5,607 bases of DNA from Bacteroidota bacterium (GTDB lineage Bacteria > Spirochaetota > Spirochaetia > JABMQR01): assembly GCA_013202335.1 (NCBI GenBank), contig JABMQR010000249.1, positions 1-5,607 on the forward strand. The letters are read 5' to 3'. The stretch's first letter is position 1. Each line of letters opens with the position of its first letter. The notes beneath the pieces are model-generated. The model ran no database searches and was not told where the DNA came from. It worked only from the letters and a program-made list of their open reading frames with translations. Position numbers and translations under genes: made by a program. Positions 1 through 5,607 of this stretch are shown here, one piece after another.

Positions 1-960
1 GAGATTGGGCAGTTTGCTGAAGCTGATTCTAAAACTTTGCCTATCTATCTTGTTTCCGATGTTTCAGGAAAAACATTAACACAAGATCTACTGCAGCAGA
101 TAACCCTGCAGACATCCTCAGGTAAATCAATAGCTTTTTCTACCATAGCAGATATGAAATTGGAGCCGGCAGTCTCTCATATTAACCATACAAACAGAAT
201 GAAAACCATTGTTGTTACCGGTTATCTGAGCGGAGAGGATACCTCCGGAGTCCATGAACGGATATCGGCGCATCTGCAGGGAGAAGAGATGCCCTATGGG
301 GTCTCCTGGGAAATAGCCGGGTCATCTGCACTTTTTTCAGACTCTATTTCAACACTGCTGCTTGCACTTGGGATATCACTGTTTCTGGTTTACATGGTGA
401 TGGTGATTCAGTTTGAGCGGTTTGTTCATCCCCTATTGGTAATGGCTTCTGTCCCGTTCTGTTTTATCGGTGTAATCCTTGGGCTGCTTATTTTCGGTTC
501 CAGCCTCTCTATTGTAGCACTTTTGGGAATAATAGCATTGGGAGGTATTGTAGTAAACAATGCCATTGTCCTTATTGATTATATGAATTTACTGCGGAGC
601 AGGCTGCACCGGCATGATGAAACGATTGATGCAAAAATCAGTGTCCTGAGAAAGGTTGTCTTAAATGGTGCTGCATCAAGACTGAGACCAATTCTCATGA
701 CCACATTGACCACTTTTTTTGGAGTGCTTCCTATGGCGCTCAGTAAAGGGGGCGGGGCTGAGATCTACGCTCCGCTTGGCCAGGCTGTTGCCGGCGGATT
801 AATAACATCAACGCTTATAACTCTGTTCCTGATCCCGATTCTCTACTACTCGTATGAACTGAGAAAACTCCGTGAGATAAGCATGTTGGAGGCTTATGAT
901 AATGAATATATTGAAAGAAATAAGAAGAAACCAAAACAGGAAAAAAAGAGTAATGAATAG
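1..960 (+). CDS. RND (HAE1/AcrB-like) efflux transporter, C-terminal part; 5' end outside window
   Basis: The frame is open from base 1, so this is the last 319 residues of a protein that normally exceeds 1000 residues. RND pumps of this family are proton-driven inner-membrane trimers that pass substrates to a periplasmic adaptor and a TolC channel. Visible in order (numbered from base 1): the end of the second periplasmic porter/docking region (about 13-110), TM8 (115-137, ending near QFERF), TM9 (143-165), TM10 with GIVVNNAIVLID (182-193), TM11 starting RPILMTTLTT (229-238), TM12 (261-285), then a Lys-rich cytoplasmic tail. By alignment with AcrB, Arg971 and Thr978 are kept (R227, T234), while the TM10 Lys940 position is Asn (N186). 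The TM4 aspartates that complete the proton relay are outside the window. TTG at 37 is internal, not a start. Substrate cannot be read from this fragment. The family call is very secure. Confidence 0.95.
   Translation, partial: EIGQFAEADSKTLPIYLVSDVSGKTLTQDLLQQITLQTSSGKSIAFSTIADMKLEPAVSHINHTNRMKTIVVTGYLSGEDTSGVHERISAHLQGEEMPYGVSWEIAGSSALFSDSISTLLLALGISLFLVYMVMVIQFERFVHPLLVMASVPFCFIGVILGLLIFGSSLSIVALLGIIALGGIVVNNAIVLIDYMNLLRSRLHRHDETIDAKISVLRKVVLNGAASRLRPILMTTLTTFFGVLPMALSKGGGAEIYAPLGQAVAGGLITSTLITLFLIPILYYSYELRKLREISMLEAYDNEYIERNKKKPKQEKKSNE
888..950 (+). promoter_or_regulatory. Competing ribosome binding sites for the lipoprotein gene
   Basis: Two Shine-Dalgarno candidates lie inside the end of the pump gene. 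AGGA at 938-941 (plus AGAG at 947-950) precedes ATG 953, which gives an ordinary lipoprotein signal peptide. A stronger GGAGG at 888-892 sits 9 bases before ATG 902 and 3 bases before ATG 896, in the same frame. Those starts would add 17 or 19 mostly basic or polar residues before the signal peptide. I prefer 953 because of the normal n-region length and the short 8-base overlap with the pump stop, but 902 is a real alternative. Confidence 0.5.
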
Positions 961-1042
961 AGGTGAAAAGAGGCAGCTCTCTATAACAAAATTGATGCTT
1001 GCAGCAGCAGTTGTAGTGTTAATTATTATCTTATCAAGCTGC
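953..1042 (+). other. Lipoprotein signal peptide with lipobox LSSC
   Basis: This stretch encodes Met1 to Cys30. R3, K6, R7 and K13 form a basic n-region, residues 14-27 are almost entirely Ala, Val, Leu and Ile, and LSSC ends it. Signal peptidase II would cut before Cys30, which would be lipid-modified. The reading is direct; only the start codon (953 or 902) is uncertain. Confidence 0.88.
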
Positions 1043-3136
1043 TCTTCGGTATTTACCGCATATATTACAGGAACTCTACTTGATGAAGAATCGACAGAAG
1101 ACACCCCTCTGGATGGGGTTACGGTATACCTCTATGGAAACGAGCAGCTGAGGAATGCCGATTTTGCCCAATGGGAAAAAAGGGGATTTTTACCGGAAGA
1201 GTCGGGAAATGCTTTTATGATAAATACCACCGATGGAAATGGTGAGTATATATTTTCCGGTTTTACCTGGCACGATCTTTTCCCTCAATGGGGGAAAACA
1301 GCTGACTATCAGGATGTCTACTTTCTCTACTATCATCGGGACTATGGATTGACTATGAATACCTTTCCTATGAGAGTGGTCTCTGATGTCTCCAATACTC
1401 TTCCTTCTGTGAAGATTCTCAAATTAACCCGAACTGTTACGGTCATGGGTACGGTTCTGGATGATGCAGGTCAGGATTTCAGTGAGGGACTACCCGGAGT
1501 TGAAATCTATGTACCCCTGGAATGGACCTATACCAGTTCCGGGGATATCGACTATACCTCTATTGAGTGGTCAGAAACAGATATCTATTCTGCAGCAGTC
1601 GATGCTGATGGGGAATATTCGGTTGATATTTCCTTCCCTCGAATCTCATCTGCTGGTACCGGGGGTAGTGAGACTGCTCCTTTGCGAATGGTTATCAACT
1701 CAAATCTCTATCTTATGGAAGAGGAAAAAAATCCCGGGAATGCCGATGTGTATGATGATTGGTTTGATATTGATGGGGATTCATATCGCGATGATAACGA
1801 AACCAGAGGTTATTATGCATTTGAAGTTCCGGGAACTTTTGATGATGGAACGTATACAGTGAGTGATGATCTGATGCTTTCCGGTGAAGAGAATAGTGCC
1901 GAACTAAGGGGCACTGTGAGAGATTTTGATGATTCACTTGCTGAACTGCAGGGAGTGCTGGTGGAGGTATTTGTTCCGGAATCATGGGTATATACAGCAG
2001 GGACTGGACTCTTTTCCGCCGTTGAGTGGTCCCAGGCATCTACTGCCAATGCCCTGACAAATGAGGAAGGTGAATTTGTCATAGCTGTCACCTATCCACG
2101 GGTACCGTCAAGAACCGATAATAGTGGTAAATCGTTGGTTCGTATCGTTGTCTCTCTTGATGGGTATACTTCAGATGAGGCAATTGATGCTGATTTTACT
2201 AATGGCGGGTGGGATCGCGACAGCAGCGGCGGGATTGATCCGGATGAGGAAGATTCCTATGCCGAATTGGAGATTCTGAGAAATGAAGATACGCCATCCG
2301 GCTATAATGATCTGGCATTCTTTGATATGGCGGCAGATGAGAACAGATCGGAGTTTTCTCTCACCATTACTAATCTGGTAAATTCAGATGAAGCGGTTGA
2401 AAATTCCCAGGTGACACTCTATGTTCCCGGCGAATGGACCTATCTTGCCCCTGGAGGTGCAGTCGATCCCGCCTCGATCGATTGGGATGAAGCAGACTCA
2501 TTTACTTCAGTCTCAAATGCAGAAGGTGAAGTGGTTTGGGATATCCAGTTTCCAAAACTCCCGTCACTTTCTGATAATAGCGGCGATACCATCATCAGGA
2601 TTGTATCTGAGAAGGATAATTGGGTAATTGATGATGATGATCAGACAACTCCCGCCGGTGGGTTTCTTGAACATGATGCCTATATTGAGTATACGATCAT
2701 GAACGATACCGATTACGAGAAGAGGTTGACCATGAAGAAAATATCTTTCAGCGGAATAACCCTTTTCGGGTTTCTGTTCATCGATAAAGGTGCCGATAAC
2801 AATGATATCAGGGATGTTACCGAAACCGTGGATGAAGGCCTGAATGGAATTGATCTGCTTCTGTTTGCTGATACGGCCCCGGCTAATGGGGATTCAGCGG
2901 ATCACATCTTTAAGGGTACACGGCGGGACCCGGATACCGGTGAAAACGGCTGGTTTAGTTTTAACAATCTTGAGTGGACAGATGCTGTTTACACCACCGC
3001 ATACAGCTCCCGGGAGTACTACCTTATTGTTGATGCTGATGCAGACGGGTTGTTTGATACGGCTGAACAGAGTGCTGCACTTTCTCTCATATCTGATGAG
3101 GTGCAGGGAAATTATATTGAGATAGAGAAGGATTAG
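953..3136 (+). CDS. Large multi-domain lipoprotein with five Ig/prealbumin-like modules, encoded between RND pump and TolC
   Basis: No named family covers the whole 727-residue protein. Residues 1-30 are a lipoprotein signal: basic n-region, hydrophobic stretch about 14-27, lipobox L27-S28-S29-C30. The mature protein starts at Cys30, followed by Ser, which in the E. coli rule favours the outer membrane; spirochaete rules differ. The rest is acidic and beta-rich. Module A (about 34-158) has GTLLD, GVTVYLYG and DGNGEYIFSGF, typical of CNA_B/carboxypeptidase-regulatory-like sandwiches. Three homologous modules follow (160-315, 316-463, 464-599). The last module (600-727) resembles SdrD_B domains (D..D.RD..E, then NGIDLLLF, then GENGWFSF). 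EF-hand-like loops occur at 272-283, 421-432 and 694-705. The start overlaps the pump gene and the TolC gene follows after 4 bases, so coupled expression is likely. A role as accessory, tether or client of the efflux complex is inference. The lipoprotein call is strong; function is unknown. Confidence 0.9.
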   Translation: MNRGEKRQLSITKLMLAAAVVVLIIILSSCSSVFTAYITGTLLDEESTEDTPLDGVTVYLYGNEQLRNADFAQWEKRGFLPEESGNAFMINTTDGNGEYIFSGFTWHDLFPQWGKTADYQDVYFLYYHRDYGLTMNTFPMRVVSDVSNTLPSVKILKLTRTVTVMGTVLDDAGQDFSEGLPGVEIYVPLEWTYTSSGDIDYTSIEWSETDIYSAAVDADGEYSVDISFPRISSAGTGGSETAPLRMVINSNLYLMEEEKNPGNADVYDDWFDIDGDSYRDDNETRGYYAFEVPGTFDDGTYTVSDDLMLSGEENSAELRGTVRDFDDSLAELQGVLVEVFVPESWVYTAGTGLFSAVEWSQASTANALTNEEGEFVIAVTYPRVPSRTDNSGKSLVRIVVSLDGYTSDEAIDADFTNGGWDRDSSGGIDPDEEDSYAELEILRNEDTPSGYNDLAFFDMAADENRSEFSLTITNLVNSDEAVENSQVTLYVPGEWTYLAPGGAVDPASIDWDEADSFTSVSNAEGEVVWDIQFPKLPSLSDNSGDTIIRIVSEKDNWVIDDDDQTTPAGGFLEHDAYIEYTIMNDTDYEKRLTMKKISFSGITLFGFLFIDKGADNNDIRDVTETVDEGLNGIDLLLFADTAPANGDSADHIFKGTRRDPDTGENGWFSFNNLEWTDAVYTTAYSSREYYLIVDADADGLFDTAEQSAALSLISDEVQGNYIEIEKD
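1052..1426 (+). other. Module A: N-terminal CNA_B/carboxypeptidase-regulatory-like domain
   Basis: Residues 34-158 of the lipoprotein begin ITGTLLDEE, continue with LDGVTVYLYGN, a long insertion, then TTDGNGEYIFSGFTW and a strand around VYFLYYHRDYGL. The order G-T-x-x-D, G-V-x-V-x-L, T-D-x-x-G-x-Y-x-F is the usual signature of transthyretin-like sandwich domains. It resembles the C-terminal module (FSGFTW against FNNLEW) more than the three central modules. No EF-hand-like loop is seen here. Confidence 0.65.
1766..1801 (+). other. EF-hand-like acidic loop in central module 1
   Basis: Residues 272-283 read DIDGDSYRDDNE. Asp occupies loop positions 1, 3, 5 and 9 and Glu position 12, matching the calcium-ligand pattern of an EF-hand or dockerin-type loop. 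Position 6 is Ser instead of the usual Gly. The flanks look beta, not helical, so only the loop is claimed. Calcium binding is inferred. Confidence 0.6.
2213..2248 (+). other. EF-hand-like acidic loop in central module 2
   Basis: Residues 421-432 read DRDSSGGIDPDE. This fits the classical pattern at positions 1 (D), 3 (D), 5 (S), 6 (G), 8 (I), 9 (D) and 12 (E). As in module 1, the final Glu lies four residues before a Tyr that opens the next predicted strand, so the two loops occupy equivalent places in the fold. Calcium binding is inferred. Confidence 0.65.
3032..3067 (+). other. EF-hand-like acidic loop in the C-terminal module
   Basis: Residues 694-705 read DADADGLFDTAE. Positions 1, 3, 5 and 9 are Asp, 6 is Gly, 8 is hydrophobic (Phe) and 12 is Glu, a complete EF-hand loop pattern. 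It follows the strand YYLIV. Calcium binding is inferred. Confidence 0.7.
3126..3132 (+). promoter_or_regulatory. Shine-Dalgarno deciding the GTG start of the TolC-family gene
   Basis: AGAAGGA lies inside the last codons of the lipoprotein gene and 8 bases before GTG 3141. It supports the non-ATG start, which is also the only start giving a full signal peptide. Position and spacing imply coupling with lipoprotein translation. Confidence 0.8.
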
Positions 3137-3140
3137 TCTT

Positions 3141-4610
3141 GTGCGTTTAACATTTTACCGAGGAGACAAAATCAGGGTATTTCTCTCTATTCTTTTCATT
3201 TGCAGTCTCCCGTTGGCTGCTCAACAGCTTGGAGAGGCTGGATCTTCCGGACTCGGAAACGCTGTCATGGCAGCTTCCGGAGTGCCGGTAATTTACTATG
3301 AAACTGATCTCTATAAAGCAGCTGTCTCAGAGAGCCGCGAGATTGCGGAACTTATGGTGCAGATAGAGAAAAGCAGGCTGGATGTGCAAAATGCCAAAGC
3401 AGGCCAATACCCGGATATAGATTTAACAGTAAGCGGTACTTTTGTCGGGAATCCTATGGACGCCATAAAGGTTAACCCTGATGATATTCTTTCAGGCATT
3501 GACTGGCCGTCCGGATTTTCCCCTGATTTTTCCGGAGGCGCCGTTACGCTTTTTCCCGGGCAGGAATCTACCTATTATCGAATTGGACTGGAACTTACAC
3601 AGCCTCTGTTTACCTGGGGTAAAATTACTGATTCTATTAGAATTTATGAAGATGCCTTAACAATCAATATCCTCCAGACTGCTCAGAAGCAGGAGGAGCT
3701 GAAACCCCTGATACAGGGATATCTCTGCTCATTGCATTATCTGAATTTAATTAATCAAAAAATCAATGAACAGAAGGGTTTTGCTGCGAGGCTGCTGGAA
3801 ATTACCGAAAGAAGTTATGAGTCCGGGTTTATTGTCTATGAAGATGTTCTTCAGGCTCAGATTGCCGCCAGTGAGATAGATATTGTACAGTTGGAGATAT
3901 TTTTTCAGCAGCAGAAACTATTGACTGCATTACAGAATCTGACAGGTGTTTCTGATTTGTCCATAGATCAGATTGGATTTGTGCCTGATGAGAATACAAT
4001 TAAACAGATGGATACTCAATCGATAGAGGTTTTGTTACGTAAAGCCCTGGATGCAGATCGTACTATTTTTAAGATATTCAGCCGAACAGAAGTCCTGCAG
4101 GGTCGGGCACTGACAATTGCTGAAAATTCAGTCTATTGGAAACCGGATTTCGCGTTGAAAATGGATGTTGGATATGAGGGACCGCGTGTTCCTTTTGCTG
4201 AAACAGACTGGTTCAGAAAGGATGATTATAGTTTGAACCTGACAGTTGCCGTAAAAACGACCATTTGGGATGGAGGAAAGCTTTTCAATGATATTGAGAG
4301 TAAAATTCTTGAAACTGCAGGGACGGAAGAAGCCCGCAAAACTGCAGAATATGAAATTTCTTCTGCTCTGCGCAGTGAAACCGTAGTTTTTCAGGTTAAC
4401 AAGCAGCGCCTGGAATATGATTCACTATTGATCGAAAATGCTGAACGTCAGGCTGCTATAAAAAAATTACAATTTGATGGCGGGGTCGGGATGGAAGTGG
4501 ATTATATACGTGCTCAAATTGAGATAGTTTCCCAGCAAATAAATCAACTGGAAGATATGATGAATTTATGTATAAGTTACTATACCATTAGAGGAATTAC
4601 CGGAGAATGA
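3141..4610 (+). CDS. TolC-family outer membrane efflux protein
   Basis: This 489-residue protein is full length for the family. TolC proteins trimerise into an outer-membrane beta-barrel continued by a long periplasmic alpha-helical tunnel, the exit duct for RND pumps. A Sec signal peptide is visible (basic start, hydrophobic 13-25, likely cut after LAA at 27). Two structural repeats follow. Repeat one has a long helix (about 55-90), a barrel strand DLTVSGTF (94-101) and strand IGLELTQPLFTWGK (148-161). Repeat two has strand DFALKMDVGYEGP (336-348) and strand LNLTVAVKTTIWDGGK (365-380), each followed by long amphipathic helices rich in Gln, Glu and Ala. The paired PLF-x-W-G-K and TIWDGGK turns are family hallmarks. 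C21 does not make a lipobox, so I do not call a lipoprotein. It starts 4 bases after the lipoprotein gene and is the probable partner of the upstream pump. Confidence 0.95.
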   Translation: MRLTFYRGDKIRVFLSILFICSLPLAAQQLGEAGSSGLGNAVMAASGVPVIYYETDLYKAAVSESREIAELMVQIEKSRLDVQNAKAGQYPDIDLTVSGTFVGNPMDAIKVNPDDILSGIDWPSGFSPDFSGGAVTLFPGQESTYYRIGLELTQPLFTWGKITDSIRIYEDALTINILQTAQKQEELKPLIQGYLCSLHYLNLINQKINEQKGFAARLLEITERSYESGFIVYEDVLQAQIAASEIDIVQLEIFFQQQKLLTALQNLTGVSDLSIDQIGFVPDENTIKQMDTQSIEVLLRKALDADRTIFKIFSRTEVLQGRALTIAENSVYWKPDFALKMDVGYEGPRVPFAETDWFRKDDYSLNLTVAVKTTIWDGGKLFNDIESKILETAGTEEARKTAEYEISSALRSETVVFQVNKQRLEYDSLLIENAERQAAIKKLQFDGGVGMEVDYIRAQIEIVSQQINQLEDMMNLCISYYTIRGITGE

Positions 4611-4644
4611 ATCAAAGAAAGGTTCTCTTCCCGTATACACTTCT

Positions 4645-5583
4645 TTAATCTTTCTCAACTTCATCCAAAAAGTGCTCTAGTGTTTTACGGTAGAGTGCCG
4701 GATTTGCCGCTAATGCTTTTGCATGTGCAGCCCCTTCAACAAGAAGCAGGGTTGTGGGAGCGTGCGGCTGCCGCTTTTCGGCCAGATCCACTGACATACT
4801 TGTTGGAACATAATTATCATTATCCCCATGCACCAGTAATAAAGGGACGGAGGTTTGCATACAATCCCGTATAGGAGAGACCTGGTCTAATGTAAAGCCG
4901 CAGTTGCGTTTTAAATAGCGGTCACAAAAATAAATAATGATGTTTTTTAGAAATGCAGGAAGGTGGTATAGGCTCATCTGATGCTGGTACAGTTCAGTAA
5001 CAACAGAATAAGGGCAGTCTGCATGAGCAAAAGTGAGGCGTTTATCAAGCGGCATATACTGCAATACCGTAGCTGCACCTAAAGATTCACCCATAGCTCC
5101 AAATATTTTTGTATGGGGGAATTGTGTAAATGTCCAATCTGCAACTTTTAACAGATCACTTTTTTCATAATATCCGGCTGTGCAGCAATTACCGCCGCTA
5201 TTACCATGATATCGATGGTTGTAGGCAACAATGTTATATCCCCGTTCTACATAAGTTGGGAAATATTTAACCATTCCATGCCAGGTCCAGGTATGTCCAT
5301 GTACAAATACGACAGTTTTAGCCGGGTCGGTTCCTGCAGAGAAAACTCCCTGCAAAGTATAACCAAATTCAGAATCAACTGAAAAATTAGTGAAATTATA
5401 CCCTTCAAACTCCTGTTTTGTATATTCATCATTTTCAAGGCATGCGGAGTAGGTGGATGAGAGAGATTTGCTTTTAGAAAAAGAGAATTTTCGGGCCATA
5501 TGTCTGCCGATAAGATATCCCGTTCCCAAATATATTGCCAGGCAAATTGCAATTAGGATAACAACTATATAATACAGGTCCAT
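4645..5583 (-). CDS. Membrane-anchored alpha/beta hydrolase (serine hydrolase)
   Basis: This 312-residue protein is a complete alpha/beta hydrolase. Residues 3-25 form one transmembrane segment with an acidic residue before it and R27, R31 and K32 after it. By the positive-inside rule the catalytic domain would face the cytoplasm. Family motifs are all present: VVFVHGH (91-97, oxyanion-hole strand), YNHRYHGNSGG (121-131, the usual R-x-H-G-x-S-x-G turn), nucleophile elbow GESLG (165-169, Ser167), HGDNDNYVP (252-260, acid Asp256) and GAAH (284-287, His287). The catalytic triad is therefore intact. It resembles the poorly characterised YqkD/BEM46-like single-pass hydrolases; substrate is unknown. 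It converges on the efflux operon and shares no obvious job with it. ATG 5583 is backed by a good Shine-Dalgarno. Only 24 bases of upstream sequence are visible, so its promoter cannot be judged. Confidence 0.93.
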   Translation of the reverse strand: MDLYYIVVILIAICLAIYLGTGYLIGRHMARKFSFSKSKSLSSTYSACLENDEYTKQEFEGYNFTNFSVDSEFGYTLQGVFSAGTDPAKTVVFVHGHTWTWHGMVKYFPTYVERGYNIVAYNHRYHGNSGGNCCTAGYYEKSDLLKVADWTFTQFPHTKIFGAMGESLGAATVLQYMPLDKRLTFAHADCPYSVVTELYQHQMSLYHLPAFLKNIIIYFCDRYLKRNCGFTLDQVSPIRDCMQTSVPLLLVHGDNDNYVPTSMSVDLAEKRQPHAPTTLLLVEGAAHAKALAANPALYRKTLEHFLDEVEKD

Positions 5584-5590
5584 GTATCAG

Positions 5591-5595
5591 TCTCC
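5591..5595 (-). promoter_or_regulatory. Shine-Dalgarno of the hydrolase gene
   Basis: On the minus strand GGAGA lies 7 bases before ATG at 5583. It supports this start, which also preserves the whole membrane anchor. Confidence 0.7.
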
Positions 5596-5607
5596 ATTTT
5601 TATCAGA

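Larger units (their letters stand above)
1430..2749 (+). repeat. Three tandem homologous modules of about 150 residues in the lipoprotein
   Basis: Units are roughly 1430-1897, 1898-2341 and 2342-2749. Conserved landmarks keep their spacing. V-P-x-x-W-x-Y has its Pro at residues 188, 342 and 492, giving steps of 154 and 150. The Pro of F/Y-P-R/K is at 229, 382 and 534, giving steps of 153 and 152. Other shared elements are [IV][ED]W after the first landmark, G-E-[YFV] before the second, and PS...DNSG...[RI]IV after it in units 2 and 3. The units have diverged in DNA sequence, so this is old domain duplication, not a recent repeat. Each probably forms one beta-sandwich. I do not recognise this subtype by name. 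Confidence 0.85.
2750..3133 (+). other. C-terminal SdrD_B-like module of the lipoprotein
   Basis: Residues 600-727 begin GITLFGFLFIDKGADNND, followed by IRDVTE, NGIDLLLFAD, DPDTGENGWFSFNNL and YYLIVDADADG. This order (strand, acidic D/N-rich turn ending in Glu, G-x-x-x-x-L, then T/D-x-x-G-x-N-G-x-F-x-F) is characteristic of SdrD_B domains known from surface adhesins. The domain closes the protein at residue 727 with no anchor after it. Confidence 0.65.

Noticed and set aside
92..113. Two nearby CTGCAG palindromes
   Set aside because: They fall in ordinary pump coding sequence (Leu-Gln codons), with no further repeat structure; most likely chance.
942..948. A-AAA-AAG slippery heptamer, in phase with the pump reading frame, near the pump stop
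   Set aside because: A -1 shift there reads GAG and then TAA at 951-953, so it stops at once and does not enter the lipoprotein frame. Joining the two genes would need a +1 or -2 shift, for which I see no signal. The Lys-rich tail explains the A run.
808..1104. Minus-strand open frame across the pump/lipoprotein junction
   Set aside because: It overlaps two well-supported plus-strand genes and its translation has low-complexity Ser and Phe/Ile runs with no recognisable motif.
1461..2091. Several open frames on both strands inside the lipoprotein gene
   Set aside because: They are shadows of the GAT-rich, acidic coding frame. Their translations show no domain features, while the main frame shows aligned repeats.
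4603..4655. Possible bidirectional terminator between the convergent genes
   Set aside because: Only weak AT-rich arms are present: GAGAA 4603-4607 with TTCTC 4623-4627, AAAGAA 4614-4619 with TTCTTT 4641-4646, and AGAAAG 4616-4621 with CTTTCT 4650-4655. Stems are 5-6 pairs with loops of 15 bases or more and no clear U tract.
4680..4874. Short plus-strand open frame within the hydrolase region
   Set aside because: It is antisense to the conserved HGDNDNYVP and GAAH motifs of the hydrolase, starts without a ribosome binding site and has no recognisable feature.

Overview
The window appears to come from a diderm (Gram-negative-type) bacterium. It carries the end of an RND inner-membrane pump, a large lipoprotein, and a TolC-family outer-membrane protein with a Sec signal peptide. 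A spirochaete is my best guess, from the mid-range base composition, the LSSC lipobox and this style of RND plus TolC cassette. That is an impression from general appearance, not a demonstrated assignment.

Layout: positions 1-960 (+) hold the C-terminal 319 residues of an HAE1/AcrB-like RND transporter whose start lies left of the window. Positions 953-3136 (+) encode a 727-residue lipoprotein whose start overlaps the pump stop by 8 bases. Positions 3141-4610 (+) encode a 489-residue TolC-family channel, starting 4 bases after the lipoprotein stop with a good Shine-Dalgarno. These three genes look like one translationally coupled operon. Positions 4645-5583 (-) encode a 312-residue membrane-anchored alpha/beta hydrolase that converges on the operon. 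The 34-base gap between the two stops holds no convincing terminator. There is no gene-free stretch longer than 34 bases.

The pump and channel explain each other: RND trimer in the inner membrane, TolC trimer in the outer membrane. The periplasmic adaptor normally needed is not in the window and would be expected upstream. The unusual member is the lipoprotein between them. It is built from five beta-sandwich-like modules: an N-terminal CNA_B/prealbumin-like module, three homologous modules of about 150 residues, and a C-terminal SdrD_B-like module. Three of the five contain a textbook EF-hand-type 12-residue acidic loop. I infer an extended, calcium-stiffened rod tethered by its lipid, acting either as an accessory of the efflux complex or as something made or placed with its help. 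The lipoprotein is the part of the window most worth following up.
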